Assembly (NCBI RefSeq): GCF_024347415.1
Contig: NZ_AP025477.1
Location: 558,001 to 622,000, forward strand
Direction: 5' to 3'
DNA length: 64,000 bases
From: Vibrio crassostreae
GTDB lineage: Bacteria > Pseudomonadota > Gammaproteobacteria > Enterobacterales > Vibrionaceae
The notes beneath the pieces were generated by a model. The model worked only from the letters and a program-made list of their open reading frames with translations, had not been told where the DNA came from and made no database searches. Below, one piece after another: positions 25,398 to 33,606 of the stretch. Both the position numbers and the translations under genes were made by a program. Numbering within the stretch: the first letter of the stretch is position 1; the number at the start of each line of letters is the position of its first letter.

Positions 25398-26531
25398 ATG
25401 ACTCAAGAACACGCTAATCAAGACCTACTAAAAACACCACTGCACGCACTTCACGTTGAAGAAGGCGCAAAGATGGTTCCTTTCGCTGGCTACGACATGC
25501 CAGTTCAGTACCCACTAGGTGTAAAGAAAGAGCACTTACACACTCGTGATGCTGCCGGTCTTTTTGATGTTTCTCACATGGGGCAACTTCGTCTTCATGG
25601 CGCGAACGCAGCTGCTGTCTTAGAATCTTTGGTTCCTGTAGATATTATTGACCTTCCTTCTGGTAAGCAGCGCTATGCGTTCTTTACTAACGAGCAGGGC
25701 GGCATTATGGATGACCTGATGGTTGCTAACCTAGGCGATCACCTGTTTGTTGTTGTGAACGCTGCATGTAAGACACAAGATATCGACCATCTAACTGCGC
25801 ACCTTCCGGCTGACGTAGAAATGGAAGTGATTGATGATCGCGCTTTGTTAGCACTTCAAGGCCCTAAAGCGTCTGAAGTTTTAGCTCGTTTCCAACCAAG
25901 CGTTGCTGACATGCTGTTCATGGACGTTCAAAAAGTTGATATCGACGGCGTTGAATGCATCGTGAGCCGCAGTGGTTACACGGGTGAAGATGGTTACGAG
26001 ATCTCAGTACCGAACGATCACGCAGAAGCACTAGCGCGTAAGCTAACTGCAGAAGCTGAAGTTGAGTGGATTGGCCTTGGCGCACGTGATTCACTTCGTC
26101 TTGAGTGTGGCCTATGTCTATACGGTCACGACTTAGATACAACAACGACTCCAGTAGAAGCTAGCCTTCTATGGGGCATCCAAAAAGTTCGTCGTACTGA
26201 TGGTGAACGTGCAGGCGGTTTCCCTGGTGCTGATATCATCCTAGAGCAAATCGCGACTAAAGACGTTCAACGTAAGCGTGTTGGTCTAGTAGGCCAAACT
26301 AAAGCTCCAGTTCGTGAAGGCGCTGAGTTGTTCGATGCTGAAGACAACAAGATTGGCGTTGTAACAAGTGGTACAGCGGGTCCTAACGCTGGCAAGCCTG
26401 TTTCTATGGCGTACGTTCGTACAGACCTAGCAGCAATTGGCACTGAAGTATTCGCTGACGTTCGTGGCAAGAAGCTACCAATGACAGTAGAAAAAATGCC
26501 ATTCGTACCTCAACGTTACTACCGTGGCTAA
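25398..26531 (+). CDS. gcvT: Aminomethyltransferase, glycine cleavage T protein
   Basis: A 377-residue folate-dependent enzyme that releases ammonia from the GcvH-bound aminomethyl group and transfers the carbon to tetrahydrofolate. Family features: TPLHALHVEEGAKMVPFAGYDMPVQY at the start, FDVSHMGQ, SRSGYTGEDGYEIS, and the conserved GLGARDSLRLECGLCLYGHD region. The start at 25398 follows GGAGAATAAA. The open frame begins at an upstream TTG (25365) that is not needed. It is separated from gcvH-gcvP by the divergent regulator, a split arrangement usual in Vibrio. Its 3' terminator has been split by an IS element. Confidence 0.97.
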   Translation: MTQEHANQDLLKTPLHALHVEEGAKMVPFAGYDMPVQYPLGVKKEHLHTRDAAGLFDVSHMGQLRLHGANAAAVLESLVPVDIIDLPSGKQRYAFFTNEQGGIMDDLMVANLGDHLFVVVNAACKTQDIDHLTAHLPADVEMEVIDDRALLALQGPKASEVLARFQPSVADMLFMDVQKVDIDGVECIVSRSGYTGEDGYEISVPNDHAEALARKLTAEAEVEWIGLGARDSLRLECGLCLYGHDLDTTTTPVEASLLWGIQKVRRTDGERAGGFPGADIILEQIATKDVQRKRVGLVGQTKAPVREGAELFDAEDNKIGVVTSGTAGPNAGKPVSMAYVRTDLAAIGTEVFADVRGKKLPMTVEKMPFVPQRYYRG

Positions 26532-26562
26532 CCTCTTTTAAGAGAAACCACCAAGCTTAACC

Positions 26563-26574
26563 AAAAGCCTATTG
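26563..26574 (+). terminator. Left arm of the gcvT terminator, separated by an IS
   Basis: AAAAGCCTATTG here is complementary (12 positions, one G-U) to CAGTAGGCTTTT at 28031-28042, which is followed by a T-rich run. The two arms now lie on opposite sides of the 1.4-kb insertion sequence, implying that the IS entered the terminator loop. Confidence 0.7.
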
Positions 26575-26622
26575 TTTACTTCTCTGTATTGTGAAGTGAC
26601 CCCGTAAAGTTGGACATTTCTG

Positions 26623-27492
26623 TTAAGCGGCTTTCAAGGCCTGAGTTCGATATTCTATCGGAGTCAGGCCTTTTAGTTTCACTTTTATACGTTTGGTATT
26701 GTAGTACTCGATGTATTCTTTAATTTGCTCTATCAGAGCATCTGCATCTTCAAAGCTTTGGTTGTGATACATCTCTGTTTTGAGTAAAGCAAAAAAGTTT
26801 TCAGCAACCGCATTATCCAAGCAGTTACCTTTTCTCGACATGCTTTGCGTTAACCCACTCTCCGCTACCTTTTTCTGATACTGTCGATGGCGATATTGCC
26901 AACCTTGATCGCTGTGTATAATTGGCTTTGAGTTGGGTTTCAGCTTTGATATAGCCTCCGTCAGCATATCCGTGACAAGCGGCAAGCAGGCATTTTGGGC
27001 CACTCTATAAGCAACCACTTCCTGAGTAAACAAGTCGACAATGGGAGACAAGTATACTTTCTGCTCTTTGACTTTGAACTCCGTGACATCAGTTACCCAC
27101 TTTTCGTCGGGTTGAGTCGCACTAAAATCTCTTTCAAGCACGTTGGGAGCTGCTGTTCCAGACTCTCCTCGGTATGAACGATACTTTTTAATCCTGACTG
27201 TCGATTTAAGGTTCAGCTGAGCCATAAGTCTTTGAACCGTTTTGTGATTAAGCACGACCCCCTGATTTTTTAGTTCCAAGTGAATACGGCGGTAGCCGTA
27301 TCGACCCTTATGTTCATGATAAATTGACTTTATCAACCGCAGCTCACGTTCGTAGCTATTTGGGCGCTTGCTCGTTTGAGCCTGATAATAAAAGACACTT
27401 TTTGCCAGCTGTAGAGTGTGCAGTAAGTGCTTTAGTGGGTACTTGCCTTTAAGAGTTAGAGCTATGACCGCTTTTTCTTTGTTCGACGGTTT
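26623..27492 (-). CDS. IS3-family transposase OrfB (integrase core), reached by -1 frameshift
   Basis: The retroviral-integrase-type catalytic domain, with the DDE residues in WVTDVTEF, IIHSDQGWQY and DNAVAENFF; the C-terminal KGLTPIEYRTQAL is also typical. There is no ATG near the frame start; translation is expected as an OrfA-OrfB fusion by -1 slippage at A-AAA-AAC (27489-27495), after which the frame reads KPSNKEKAVIALTLKGKYPL. I see no stop codon from that point to the end at 26623, so the enzyme appears intact. The fused OrfAB protein cuts and joins the IS ends. Confidence 0.9.
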   Translation of the reverse strand, partial: KPSNKEKAVIALTLKGKYPLKHLLHTLQLAKSVFYYQAQTSKRPNSYERELRLIKSIYHEHKGRYGYRRIHLELKNQGVVLNHKTVQRLMAQLNLKSTVRIKKYRSYRGESGTAAPNVLERDFSATQPDEKWVTDVTEFKVKEQKVYLSPIVDLFTQEVVAYRVAQNACLPLVTDMLTEAISKLKPNSKPIIHSDQGWQYRHRQYQKKVAESGLTQSMSRKGNCLDNAVAENFFALLKTEMYHNQSFEDADALIEQIKEYIEYYNTKRIKVKLKGLTPIEYRTQALKAA

Positions 27493-27971
27493 TTTTCCTG
27501 CTCCAACTCTTCCAACTTTTTTAGAACGGCATTCTCGGTTCGTAAGTAGACCAACTCCTCTTTTAGCTCCTCAAGCGTCATTTCATTATCAGGCTTAGTG
27601 GTACGTTGAGGTTGCTGTTTCATTGAGGGTCTTCCTTTCTGGCGCATTTTGAGCCCTTTGATACCCAGCTCATTAAATCGTTTGAGCCAGACAGAGAGTA
27701 TCCCAGGGGATGAGAGGTTTAATACAGCGCTAGTGTGCGTGAGAGACCATTCATTCGTCCACATTAAATTCAATGCTTTTCGCTTTGTCTGAGCAGAGGC
27801 AGCATGCTTAGTTGGTAAAAATGAATCAGTACCATGGATGGCAAAGACTTGAGCCCAATACCGTATCTGTCTTGAAGAGATTGAATATTGTTTTGCTAAG
27901 CAGAGAGATGACGTGCCATCTAAATATTGCTTAGCAATGATACATTTTAGCTCTCGGCTATATTTGGACAT
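27462..27971 (-). CDS. IS3-family OrfA (helix-turn-helix protein)
   Basis: A 169-residue DNA-binding protein. It has two helix-turn-helix-like regions (CLAKQYSISSRQIRYWAQVF and SAVLNLSSPGILSVWLKRF) and a C-terminal leucine-rich coiled coil (LEELKEELVYLRTENAVLKKLEEL) for multimerisation. The stop lies 27 nt beyond the A7 slippery run, so most ribosomes make OrfA alone and a minority make OrfAB. OrfA binds the terminal repeats and usually limits transposition. Confidence 0.92.
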   Translation of the reverse strand: MSKYSRELKCIIAKQYLDGTSSLCLAKQYSISSRQIRYWAQVFAIHGTDSFLPTKHAASAQTKRKALNLMWTNEWSLTHTSAVLNLSSPGILSVWLKRFNELGIKGLKMRQKGRPSMKQQPQRTTKPDNEMTLEELKEELVYLRTENAVLKKLEELEQEKNRRTKKKRS

Positions 27972-28030
27972 AAAAAGACCCCCAATAATTGGTGTCCAAC
28001 TATTGGGGGTCAGTTCATTGAGGGATTTAG

Positions 28031-28042
28031 CAGTAGGCTTTT
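28031..28042 (+). terminator. Right arm of the gcvT terminator, displaced by the IS
   Basis: CAGTAGGCTTTT followed by more T and G. It is the complement of the left arm at 26563-26574. Confidence 0.7.
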
Positions 28043-28066
28043 TTGTTTTTTGTTTTTTGTTTTTTG
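28039..28066 (+). repeat. Four exact copies of TTTTTTG
   Basis: Heptamer TTTTTTG repeated four times without error, continuing the T-run of the displaced gcvT terminator arm. It is a slippage-prone microsatellite, and it lies outside any coding frame, 170 bp before the protease gene. Confidence 0.85.
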
Positions 28067-28239
28067 GCGCGTATTGATTTAATGAGTGACCATCAAGAAC
28101 CGTTACTTTGAAATTGGTTTATAAAATGAGAGATGTGGCCATATCGTTACAAATACTTACTATACTGTTGGTTGTGACGTGTTATGGTGGCGATTCATCA
28201 TTTTTGTAAATAAGTAGTAGGGGTTACAAGGAGTTATCT

Positions 28240-29301
28240 ATGAATGAGAACCATACTATGAGTCCGGTTCGTAAGACCGTTCTTGGGCTTTTAGCGCCAT
28301 TAATCTATACATCAAGTGTTATGGCGACAGAAAACTCGGTCGAAACTTCTCCTGACGCGAGCGTAACACCTTATATTGTGAATGGTAGTGATGCTTCAGT
28401 GACGGAATTCCCTTCCATGGCGAGTTTGTTCATTGATCGTATTGATTATGATGGTGTTTACTCAACAGGCCCTTATTGCGGCGCAACCATTTTAGACCCG
28501 ACCCACATTCTAACCGCAGCGCACTGTATTTACGGTAACGAAGAAGGTCAATTGTTTACTACTGTTGTCCCTCAACTTGAAGATTCGTCTCAATTTCCTA
28601 ACGGTAACATTCAAAAAGCACGTGTATCCGAAGTTTACTATCGCAGTGATTATTCAAATGCGTTGAGCGACCTATTACGCAATGACGTTGCTATACTTAA
28701 GTTAGAAAGCGCACTGAATGTCGACTCAATCAATGATGTTGTTAAGCGTCCTTCAAACGATGATTATCGAATTGGTGTTAATGACTTCGTTGCTGTTGGC
28801 CATGGCGATACACGTTCAGGTTTTGACAGTACGACCTTATTGCAAAAAGCATCTCTTAATTATGTAGACAATGCGACTTGTGCAACTGCTTTTATTGATG
28901 GCTCGGCTTTAACTGATAATCAAATATGTTTTAACGGTGATTACAGCGCATTTACCGGGCTTTTTAATGGTACTTGTCAAGGTGACTCTGGTGGTCCAAT
29001 CTATTGGAAAGATGGTACTGACTATAGACAGGTTGGTATCACTAGCTTTGGGCCAGACACATGTGGTGGAAACTCTACGGTGACATCTGTATTTACTGAA
29101 ATCCTTGACTATAAAGTCTGGATTGATAGCGTAATTGCTGGAACTGAAACCGCTAAATTTGTTTCTACTGACGCTAAGCGAACAGCTTATGTGAATGCGC
29201 GAACTTCATCTGGCTCTGGCAGCAGCGGAGGTAGTGTTTCATTTGGTTTGCTAGGTATGCTGATGTTGATTGCTAGTGTTAGAAAAGCAGTTAAACGTTA
29301 G
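28240..29301 (+). CDS. Secreted trypsin-like serine protease with GlyGly-CTERM tail (VesB-like)
   Basis: A 353-residue exported protease. A signal peptide occupies residues 1-29 and a propeptide runs to the activation site YIVNG (new N-terminus at Ile46). The catalytic triad is His95 in LTAAHC, Asp149 in NDVAIL and Ser250 in GTCQGDSGGP. The C-terminus has a Ser/Gly linker (SSGSGSSGG), a short hydrophobic helix (FGLLGMLMLIASV) and a basic end: the GlyGly-CTERM signal processed by rhombosortase in Vibrio, which attaches proteases such as VesB to the surface after type II secretion. Rhombosortase and T2SS genes are not in this window. AAGGAG precedes the start. Confidence 0.93.
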   Translation: MNENHTMSPVRKTVLGLLAPLIYTSSVMATENSVETSPDASVTPYIVNGSDASVTEFPSMASLFIDRIDYDGVYSTGPYCGATILDPTHILTAAHCIYGNEEGQLFTTVVPQLEDSSQFPNGNIQKARVSEVYYRSDYSNALSDLLRNDVAILKLESALNVDSINDVVKRPSNDDYRIGVNDFVAVGHGDTRSGFDSTTLLQKASLNYVDNATCATAFIDGSALTDNQICFNGDYSAFTGLFNGTCQGDSGGPIYWKDGTDYRQVGITSFGPDTCGGNSTVTSVFTEILDYKVWIDSVIAGTETAKFVSTDAKRTAYVNARTSSGSGSSGGSVSFGLLGMLMLIASVRKAVKR

Positions 29302-29386
29302 AACTTCAAAATGTTAGAACAAGTCGACGCTTTATCTAACGATAGCGTCGACTTTTACTTTTACAATTGGTTAGTTGTTTGTCGAA

Positions 29387-29773
29387 CTAGTTACTCAGCT
29401 CGATTACTGCTTTACGGCTGTATCTTTCTAGAATCTCATCCATCTCTTTTATCGCAGCATTGATGCTTTTAATCCCACCTTGCGCTACACCTTTTTCATT
29501 TTCGTTCAATGCAGAAAAAGCCTGCCTTAATTCCTTACCTTCCAACATGCTCCCGTGTAGCAACACCTCTTTGTAAGTGAGTAGCTTATGTTGTATTGCA
29601 ATAATTTCTGGGCGGGGATTGTCTGATTCTAATGCGTGACTAATGCAAGGAAATGCCAATGTATAGTGATTCGCAATTTCCAATTTGACGTTTTTCTTAT
29701 TCGCAATATGCAATTTTCTTAATTTCCCAACACTTGAGTCTTCAAGTCTTCTAGCCTTTACGCTCACGACCAA
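29387..29773 (-). CDS. Orphan small basic/helical protein
   Basis: A frame of up to 128 residues, mostly helical, with a basic N-terminus (VKARRLEDSSVGKLRKLHIANKK) and a charged C-terminal helix (INAAIKEMDEILERYSRKAVIEL). I recognise no family. The nominal start is TTG; the GTG two codons later is an alternative, and no ATG occurs near the N-terminus, so the start is uncertain and the gene could be a remnant. It is divergent from a small XRE regulator 140 bp away, an arrangement like a minor phage or toxin-antitoxin pair, but nothing else supports that. Confidence 0.5.
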   Translation of the reverse strand: MVVSVKARRLEDSSVGKLRKLHIANKKNVKLEIANHYTLAFPCISHALESDNPRPEIIAIQHKLLTYKEVLLHGSMLEGKELRQAFSALNENEKGVAQGGIKSINAAIKEMDEILERYSRKAVIELSN

Positions 29774-29914
29774 TCAAAGCGTGAAAGTTTATGATACGTA
29801 ACGTTTTTTAATAATTGGATAATATGCCTTTGATGGCTTATGTAAACCATCACAAGTCAATATGGTCTGCTTCTTGCTGAATTTAGGTCATAACTGTCTT
29901 TTGAGGATGAGCTT

Positions 29915-30232
29915 ATGTCACAAGAACCCATAATAGTGGCGCTGATTGAGCGTAGGAAACAAGCTAACTTGTCTCAAGAAAAGTTAGCCTCGAGTTCAGG
30001 AATGAGTTTAAAAACCTATCAACGGATTGAACGTGGCGAGGCGGACATTAAGATGTCTCAGTATCGTTCAATCACCAGAACCTTAAAGGTGACGGATTTG
30101 GATGTGGTTCTTGATATTGTGGGTGCATCACAAGCAACAGCGGAAGACGTTGCAGCGGTCAGTCGCTTACTGACCAGCGAAGAGCGAATGTTGTTGATCA
30201 AACTGATTTTGTCGGTCAAAAAGAAGCAGTAA
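29915..30232 (+). CDS. Small XRE-family DNA-binding protein
   Basis: A 105-residue protein whose first 65 residues form a helix-turn-helix of the Cro/C1 type (LIERRKQANLSQEKLASSSGMSLKTYQRIERGEADIKMSQ). The rest is a short helical tail (SEERMLLIKLILSVKKKQ). There is no sensor domain. The start at 29915 follows GAGGATGAGC. It could regulate the divergent orphan gene on its left; autonomous function is unknown. Confidence 0.85.
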   Translation: MSQEPIIVALIERRKQANLSQEKLASSSGMSLKTYQRIERGEADIKMSQYRSITRTLKVTDLDVVLDIVGASQATAEDVAAVSRLLTSEERMLLIKLILSVKKKQ

Positions 30233-30325
30233 ACTTACTTTCAAATAAACAGCGTAATGGATCTATTCGTTAGTCAAATTGACAGGTCTTTCTACAGTAA
30301 TGTGGTTACTGAGGGCATGAAGCCA

Positions 30326-30736
30326 TCAGCTCACTCTTCCCCGTAGCTGTTTGGTGGTACTTCTCTGCTTCTTACTTTCTAAACGTCTTTTCTGAGAGCC
30401 ACGCGTTGGTTTTGTTGCTCTTCTTACTTTTTGAACCTTTGTCGCTTCCAAGATCAATTCTTTCAAACGCACTAAAGCATCATCTCGGTTTTGTTCTTGA
30501 GTTCTATATTGTTGCGCCTTAATGATAATCACCCCGTCTTTGGTGATGCGACTATCTTTGTGTGCCAAAAGCTTTTCTTTATAGAAGTCGGGCAGGGTGG
30601 AGTGTGTGATATCAAAACGTAAATGTATCGCGCTCGATACTTTATTGACGTTCTGACCGCCGGCTCCTTGGGCTCTGATCGCTGTTAACTGGAGTTCCCA
30701 GTCTTGAATCGAAACAGAGTTAGATATTTGTAACAT
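30326..30736 (-). CDS. arfB: Alternative ribosome-rescue factor ArfB (peptidyl-tRNA hydrolase)
   Basis: A 136-residue class I release-factor-like protein. The catalytic GGQ motif is in [19 protein letters not shown], where the Gln coordinates peptidyl-tRNA hydrolysis. There is no codon-recognition domain. The basic C-terminal tail ([27 protein letters not shown]) inserts into the empty mRNA channel of a stalled ribosome. The open frame begins at 30769, but the family starts MLQISNSV, so I place the start at 30736, with GGA correctly spaced. It is divergent from the YqaB-like phosphatase gene. Confidence 0.93.
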   Translation of the reverse strand: MLQISNSVSIQDWELQLTAIRAQGAGGQNVNKVSSAIHLRFDITHSTLPDFYKEKLLAHKDSRITKDGVIIIKAQQYRTQEQNRDDALVRLKELILEATKVQKVRRATKPTRGSQKRRLESKKQRSTTKQLRGRVS

Positions 30737-30823
30737 AAACATCCATTTTGAACGGTAATATGGGGTCATGATACTGAATATTGGTTATGGTATCAGTAAC
30801 TTTCTTAAAGAGTGGTAGTAGTG

Positions 30824-31429
30824 ATGAAAATAGATTTAACGGCGTATGAAGGATTGATCTTTGATATGGACGGTACGTTGATCGATACAATGCCTGCACA
30901 TGTAAAGGCGTGGCAGCAAACGGCTGAAGAGTTCGGCTTTCATTTTGAAGCGTCTTGGCTGCATAGCTTAGGTGGCATGCCGAGCTACAAAATAGCCGGT
31001 GAGGTGAACAGTAAATACGGTTTGTCTCTCGACCCACAAGCTGTGTCCACGTTTAAAATGGCATCGTTTGCGGCTATTGAAGACAAAGGAGACGTTATCC
31101 CTTGTACTCACTCTCTGCTGTTAGAGCACTTGGGTAACAAGAAGATTGCAGTCGGAACGGGCAGTCAACGTAAAAGTGCCGAACAGTTACTGGATAAGAC
31201 AGACATCTTGAGTAAGCTCGATATCCTAGTGACAGCAACAGACGTTAAGAATCACAAGCCCAATCCGGATACCTTCTTAGATGCGTGTTTTGGTATGGGT
31301 TTGCAGCCAAAGCAGTGTGTTGTTTTTGAAGATACGAACCTAGGTAAGCAGGCTGCTCATGCTGCGAACATGGATTGTATTCTTGTCGTTGAGGGGAGCA
31401 AGTTAGAATTTTATCCGGCTCCAAGCTGA
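30824..31429 (+). CDS. yqaB: HAD-family sugar phosphatase (YqaB-like)
   Basis: A 201-residue cytoplasmic phosphatase. Motif I is FDMDGTLIDT (nucleophile Asp and acid/base Asp), motif II GTGSQRKS, motif III Lys in KNHKPNPDTF and motif IV FEDTNLGKQAA. The sequence follows E. coli YqaB closely (YEGLIFDMDGT start, CVVFED). YqaB hydrolyses fructose-1-phosphate and other small sugar phosphates and relates to beta-phosphoglucomutase. The start at 30824 is the ATG before KIDLTAYEGL; a GTG 12 nt upstream is less likely. Confidence 0.85.
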   Translation: MKIDLTAYEGLIFDMDGTLIDTMPAHVKAWQQTAEEFGFHFEASWLHSLGGMPSYKIAGEVNSKYGLSLDPQAVSTFKMASFAAIEDKGDVIPCTHSLLLEHLGNKKIAVGTGSQRKSAEQLLDKTDILSKLDILVTATDVKNHKPNPDTFLDACFGMGLQPKQCVVFEDTNLGKQAAHAANMDCILVVEGSKLEFYPAPS

Positions 31430-31464
31430 TCGTTTGCCGGGCAAGTGAATGCAATTGTCATTTG

Positions 31465-33369
31465 CTAGGCTATTTCGCTCATCTCTTTATCTAGGAATAA
31501 GCACACATTGTTTCTCCCTGCTGCTTTAGCTTCGTATAGGGCTAAATCGGCGCACTTGTAATTAAGTGCTGGATCATTTGTTACGTTAGTAATCCCACCG
31601 CTCACGGTGACTACGTTGTCGAGTTCGATACTGACAGCGATTCTGAGCCTATTAAGAACGTATTCAGCTTCTTCTGTTGTAGTGTGAGGCAGAATAACGC
31701 CAAACTCTTCACCACCAATACGAGCGACAAAATCTGTTTCACGGCATTCTCGCTGGAGTACTTGAGCAACCGTTTGAATGACGCGATCACCATAATCGTG
31801 ACCAAATCTGTCGTTGATGCGTTTGAAGTGGTCTATATCTAAGATCGCTAAGCAAGACTGTTCACGAGTAGGATAACGATTCACACGAGAGCACTCATCT
31901 CGCAGCTCAAGATCGAACTTACGGCGGTTCCAACACCCAGCTAAGGCATCTTTTTCGCTCAGGTTTCTCAGTTTGTTTTCTAGCTCTTTGTGTTTACTGA
32001 TATCCACAAATGAAGCGACATAAAACTGAATCACATCTTTCGAATCTTTGATGGTTTGGATTCGCAGTATTTCCGTGATTAAAGACCCGTCTTTACGTCG
32101 GTTAACGACTTCGCCTTCCCACATGCCTTTCTCTTTGATGATACTCCACATCTTGATGTAGAACTCTTCATTGTAGCGGCCAGAGGCAAACATCGATGGT
32201 TGACGACCTTTTACGTCTTCTAAATCGTAGCCACTCACGCGGGTGAACTCTTGGTTTACTTTGATGATGCGGTTGTTTCTGTCGGTAATCACCAAGGCAG
32301 ACATGCCATTCATTGCTGCTTTAGCCAGTTGGCTCTCGATACTGTTCTTCTTGTGATTGCTGTTCCACAATACGAAGCCAGCAGAGATCATTGAAATCAA
32401 GAAAGATAATGTGATGATCTGAACGACAATCGCTTGTTTTTCTTGTCGGTATTGACTGCTGAACTGCTGATTTTCAATATGAAGAACCATGTAGATTGGG
32501 CCTTCGAACTGTTTTATGTTGGGGCTGATATCAGAGTGGAAATACCAGTTCTTACCATCAAAATAGCTAGAAGATTTCTTGTCTTGAATCGCAGTCCAAA
32601 GCTCCGGGTATAACTTTGCGTAAGTTCGCTCTGAACGTGACTCAATCACATGTCCGAAAGATTCCTTTGGGTCTGGCCCCATAATGATGTGTCCGGTTTT
32701 GTTGAGAATAATCGGAACAGCAGACGATGCACCAATCTGATAGTGAAGGCGCTTATAGATCTCGAGCATGTTTAGGTTTGCGATGAAGTAACCAATGATG
32801 CGATTGTTTTCAGCGACTGGCGTCATAATGCGAAGCGCTGGTATTAAAGGACGAACGATCTCTCCGTTTTCAACTTCTAGGTCAATGCCGCGAGAACTAA
32901 CTTCACCAATCTTTAATCGTTGCAGTTCCTCATAGTAATCACGTGAAGACTTGTTCTGCAGTTCGTTATCTGGGACCACGATTGCTTGACCGTCTTTGTA
33001 GTTAACGCGGAACACTTCGTTGCCGGCTAGATCGAGATAACGAAGCTGAGAATAGTATTTTTGGCCACGAGCTAACATTACCCAAAGATCTTGTAGCGTT
33101 TCTTTGTGGATGAGTGAAGGTTCTTGAACGGCACGAAGTAACGTTTGAGAGTCTGCAATAGAAGGAACAGAGTTAGATATTTGCTCAACAATAACGGCGA
33201 GTTCGTGAAAACTGTATTCGATTTGGTTCTGGCTAGATTGTTTGATATTTAGCGTGTGCTGAGCATCGACCCTGTCAAATTCAGAGTTAATATAGAGGGC
33301 AGGGACTAATCCTAGGGCAAATATGGTGCATAGAAATTGCCCGACTAGTTTTTTTATACTTGTATTCAT
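31465..33369 (-). CDS. Membrane diguanylate cyclase (Cache-PAS-GGDEF)
   Basis: A 634-residue c-di-GMP synthase. One N-terminal transmembrane helix is followed by a periplasmic double-Cache-like sensor domain (about residues 35-300, with YFDGKNWYFHSDI) and a second helix near 310-335. A PAS domain (about 340-455, VITDRNNRIIKVNQEF...GRQPSMFASGRYN) and a GGDEF domain follow. The active-site motif is GGEEF at 552-556, the common functional variant. No RxxD inhibitory site was obvious and there is no EAL domain. The Cache domain suggests sensing of a small extracellular ligand. Start chosen at 33369 (MNTSIKKL) rather than four codons upstream. Confidence 0.92.
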   Translation of the reverse strand: MNTSIKKLVGQFLCTIFALGLVPALYINSEFDRVDAQHTLNIKQSSQNQIEYSFHELAVIVEQISNSVPSIADSQTLLRAVQEPSLIHKETLQDLWVMLARGQKYYSQLRYLDLAGNEVFRVNYKDGQAIVVPDNELQNKSSRDYYEELQRLKIGEVSSRGIDLEVENGEIVRPLIPALRIMTPVAENNRIIGYFIANLNMLEIYKRLHYQIGASSAVPIILNKTGHIIMGPDPKESFGHVIESRSERTYAKLYPELWTAIQDKKSSSYFDGKNWYFHSDISPNIKQFEGPIYMVLHIENQQFSSQYRQEKQAIVVQIITLSFLISMISAGFVLWNSNHKKNSIESQLAKAAMNGMSALVITDRNNRIIKVNQEFTRVSGYDLEDVKGRQPSMFASGRYNEEFYIKMWSIIKEKGMWEGEVVNRRKDGSLITEILRIQTIKDSKDVIQFYVASFVDISKHKELENKLRNLSEKDALAGCWNRRKFDLELRDECSRVNRYPTREQSCLAILDIDHFKRINDRFGHDYGDRVIQTVAQVLQRECRETDFVARIGGEEFGVILPHTTTEEAEYVLNRLRIAVSIELDNVVTVSGGITNVTNDPALNYKCADLALYEAKAAGRNNVCLFLDKEMSEIA

Positions 33370-33606
33370 CACTGTCCTCAAAGAATCAGCGCAATACTAT
33401 ATATTTTATAAGGTTTTTAATGTGATCTTGCCCCAGAACTTAAGACAATATGCGCATATAACTACGTTTTTATTGCAACTTCTTGCACTTAAGCTTGATT
33501 GTTGAGCAATTACTTCGTTAGGAAATGATTGCTCAATATAGAACACCGGTCTGAAAATTGAGCCAAATTAATCGCGATTATTTGTCGTTTATCTAACTAA
33601 GGGTAT

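Larger units (their letters stand above)
26597..28012 (-). mobile_element. IS3-family insertion sequence, 1416 bp
   Basis: The ends are inverted repeats: TGACCCCGTAAAGTTGGACA at the left, and the complement of TGACCCCCAATAGTTGGACA at the right (17 of 20 identical), with TG...CA tips. Inside are orfA and orfB on the minus strand with a programmed -1 frameshift signal between them and an intact DDE domain, so the element looks complete and potentially active. The orfA type and layout suggest the IS150-like branch of IS3; that subgroup is tentative. No 3-4 bp target duplication is visible (left flank ...GAAG, right flank GTTC...). Confidence 0.93.
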
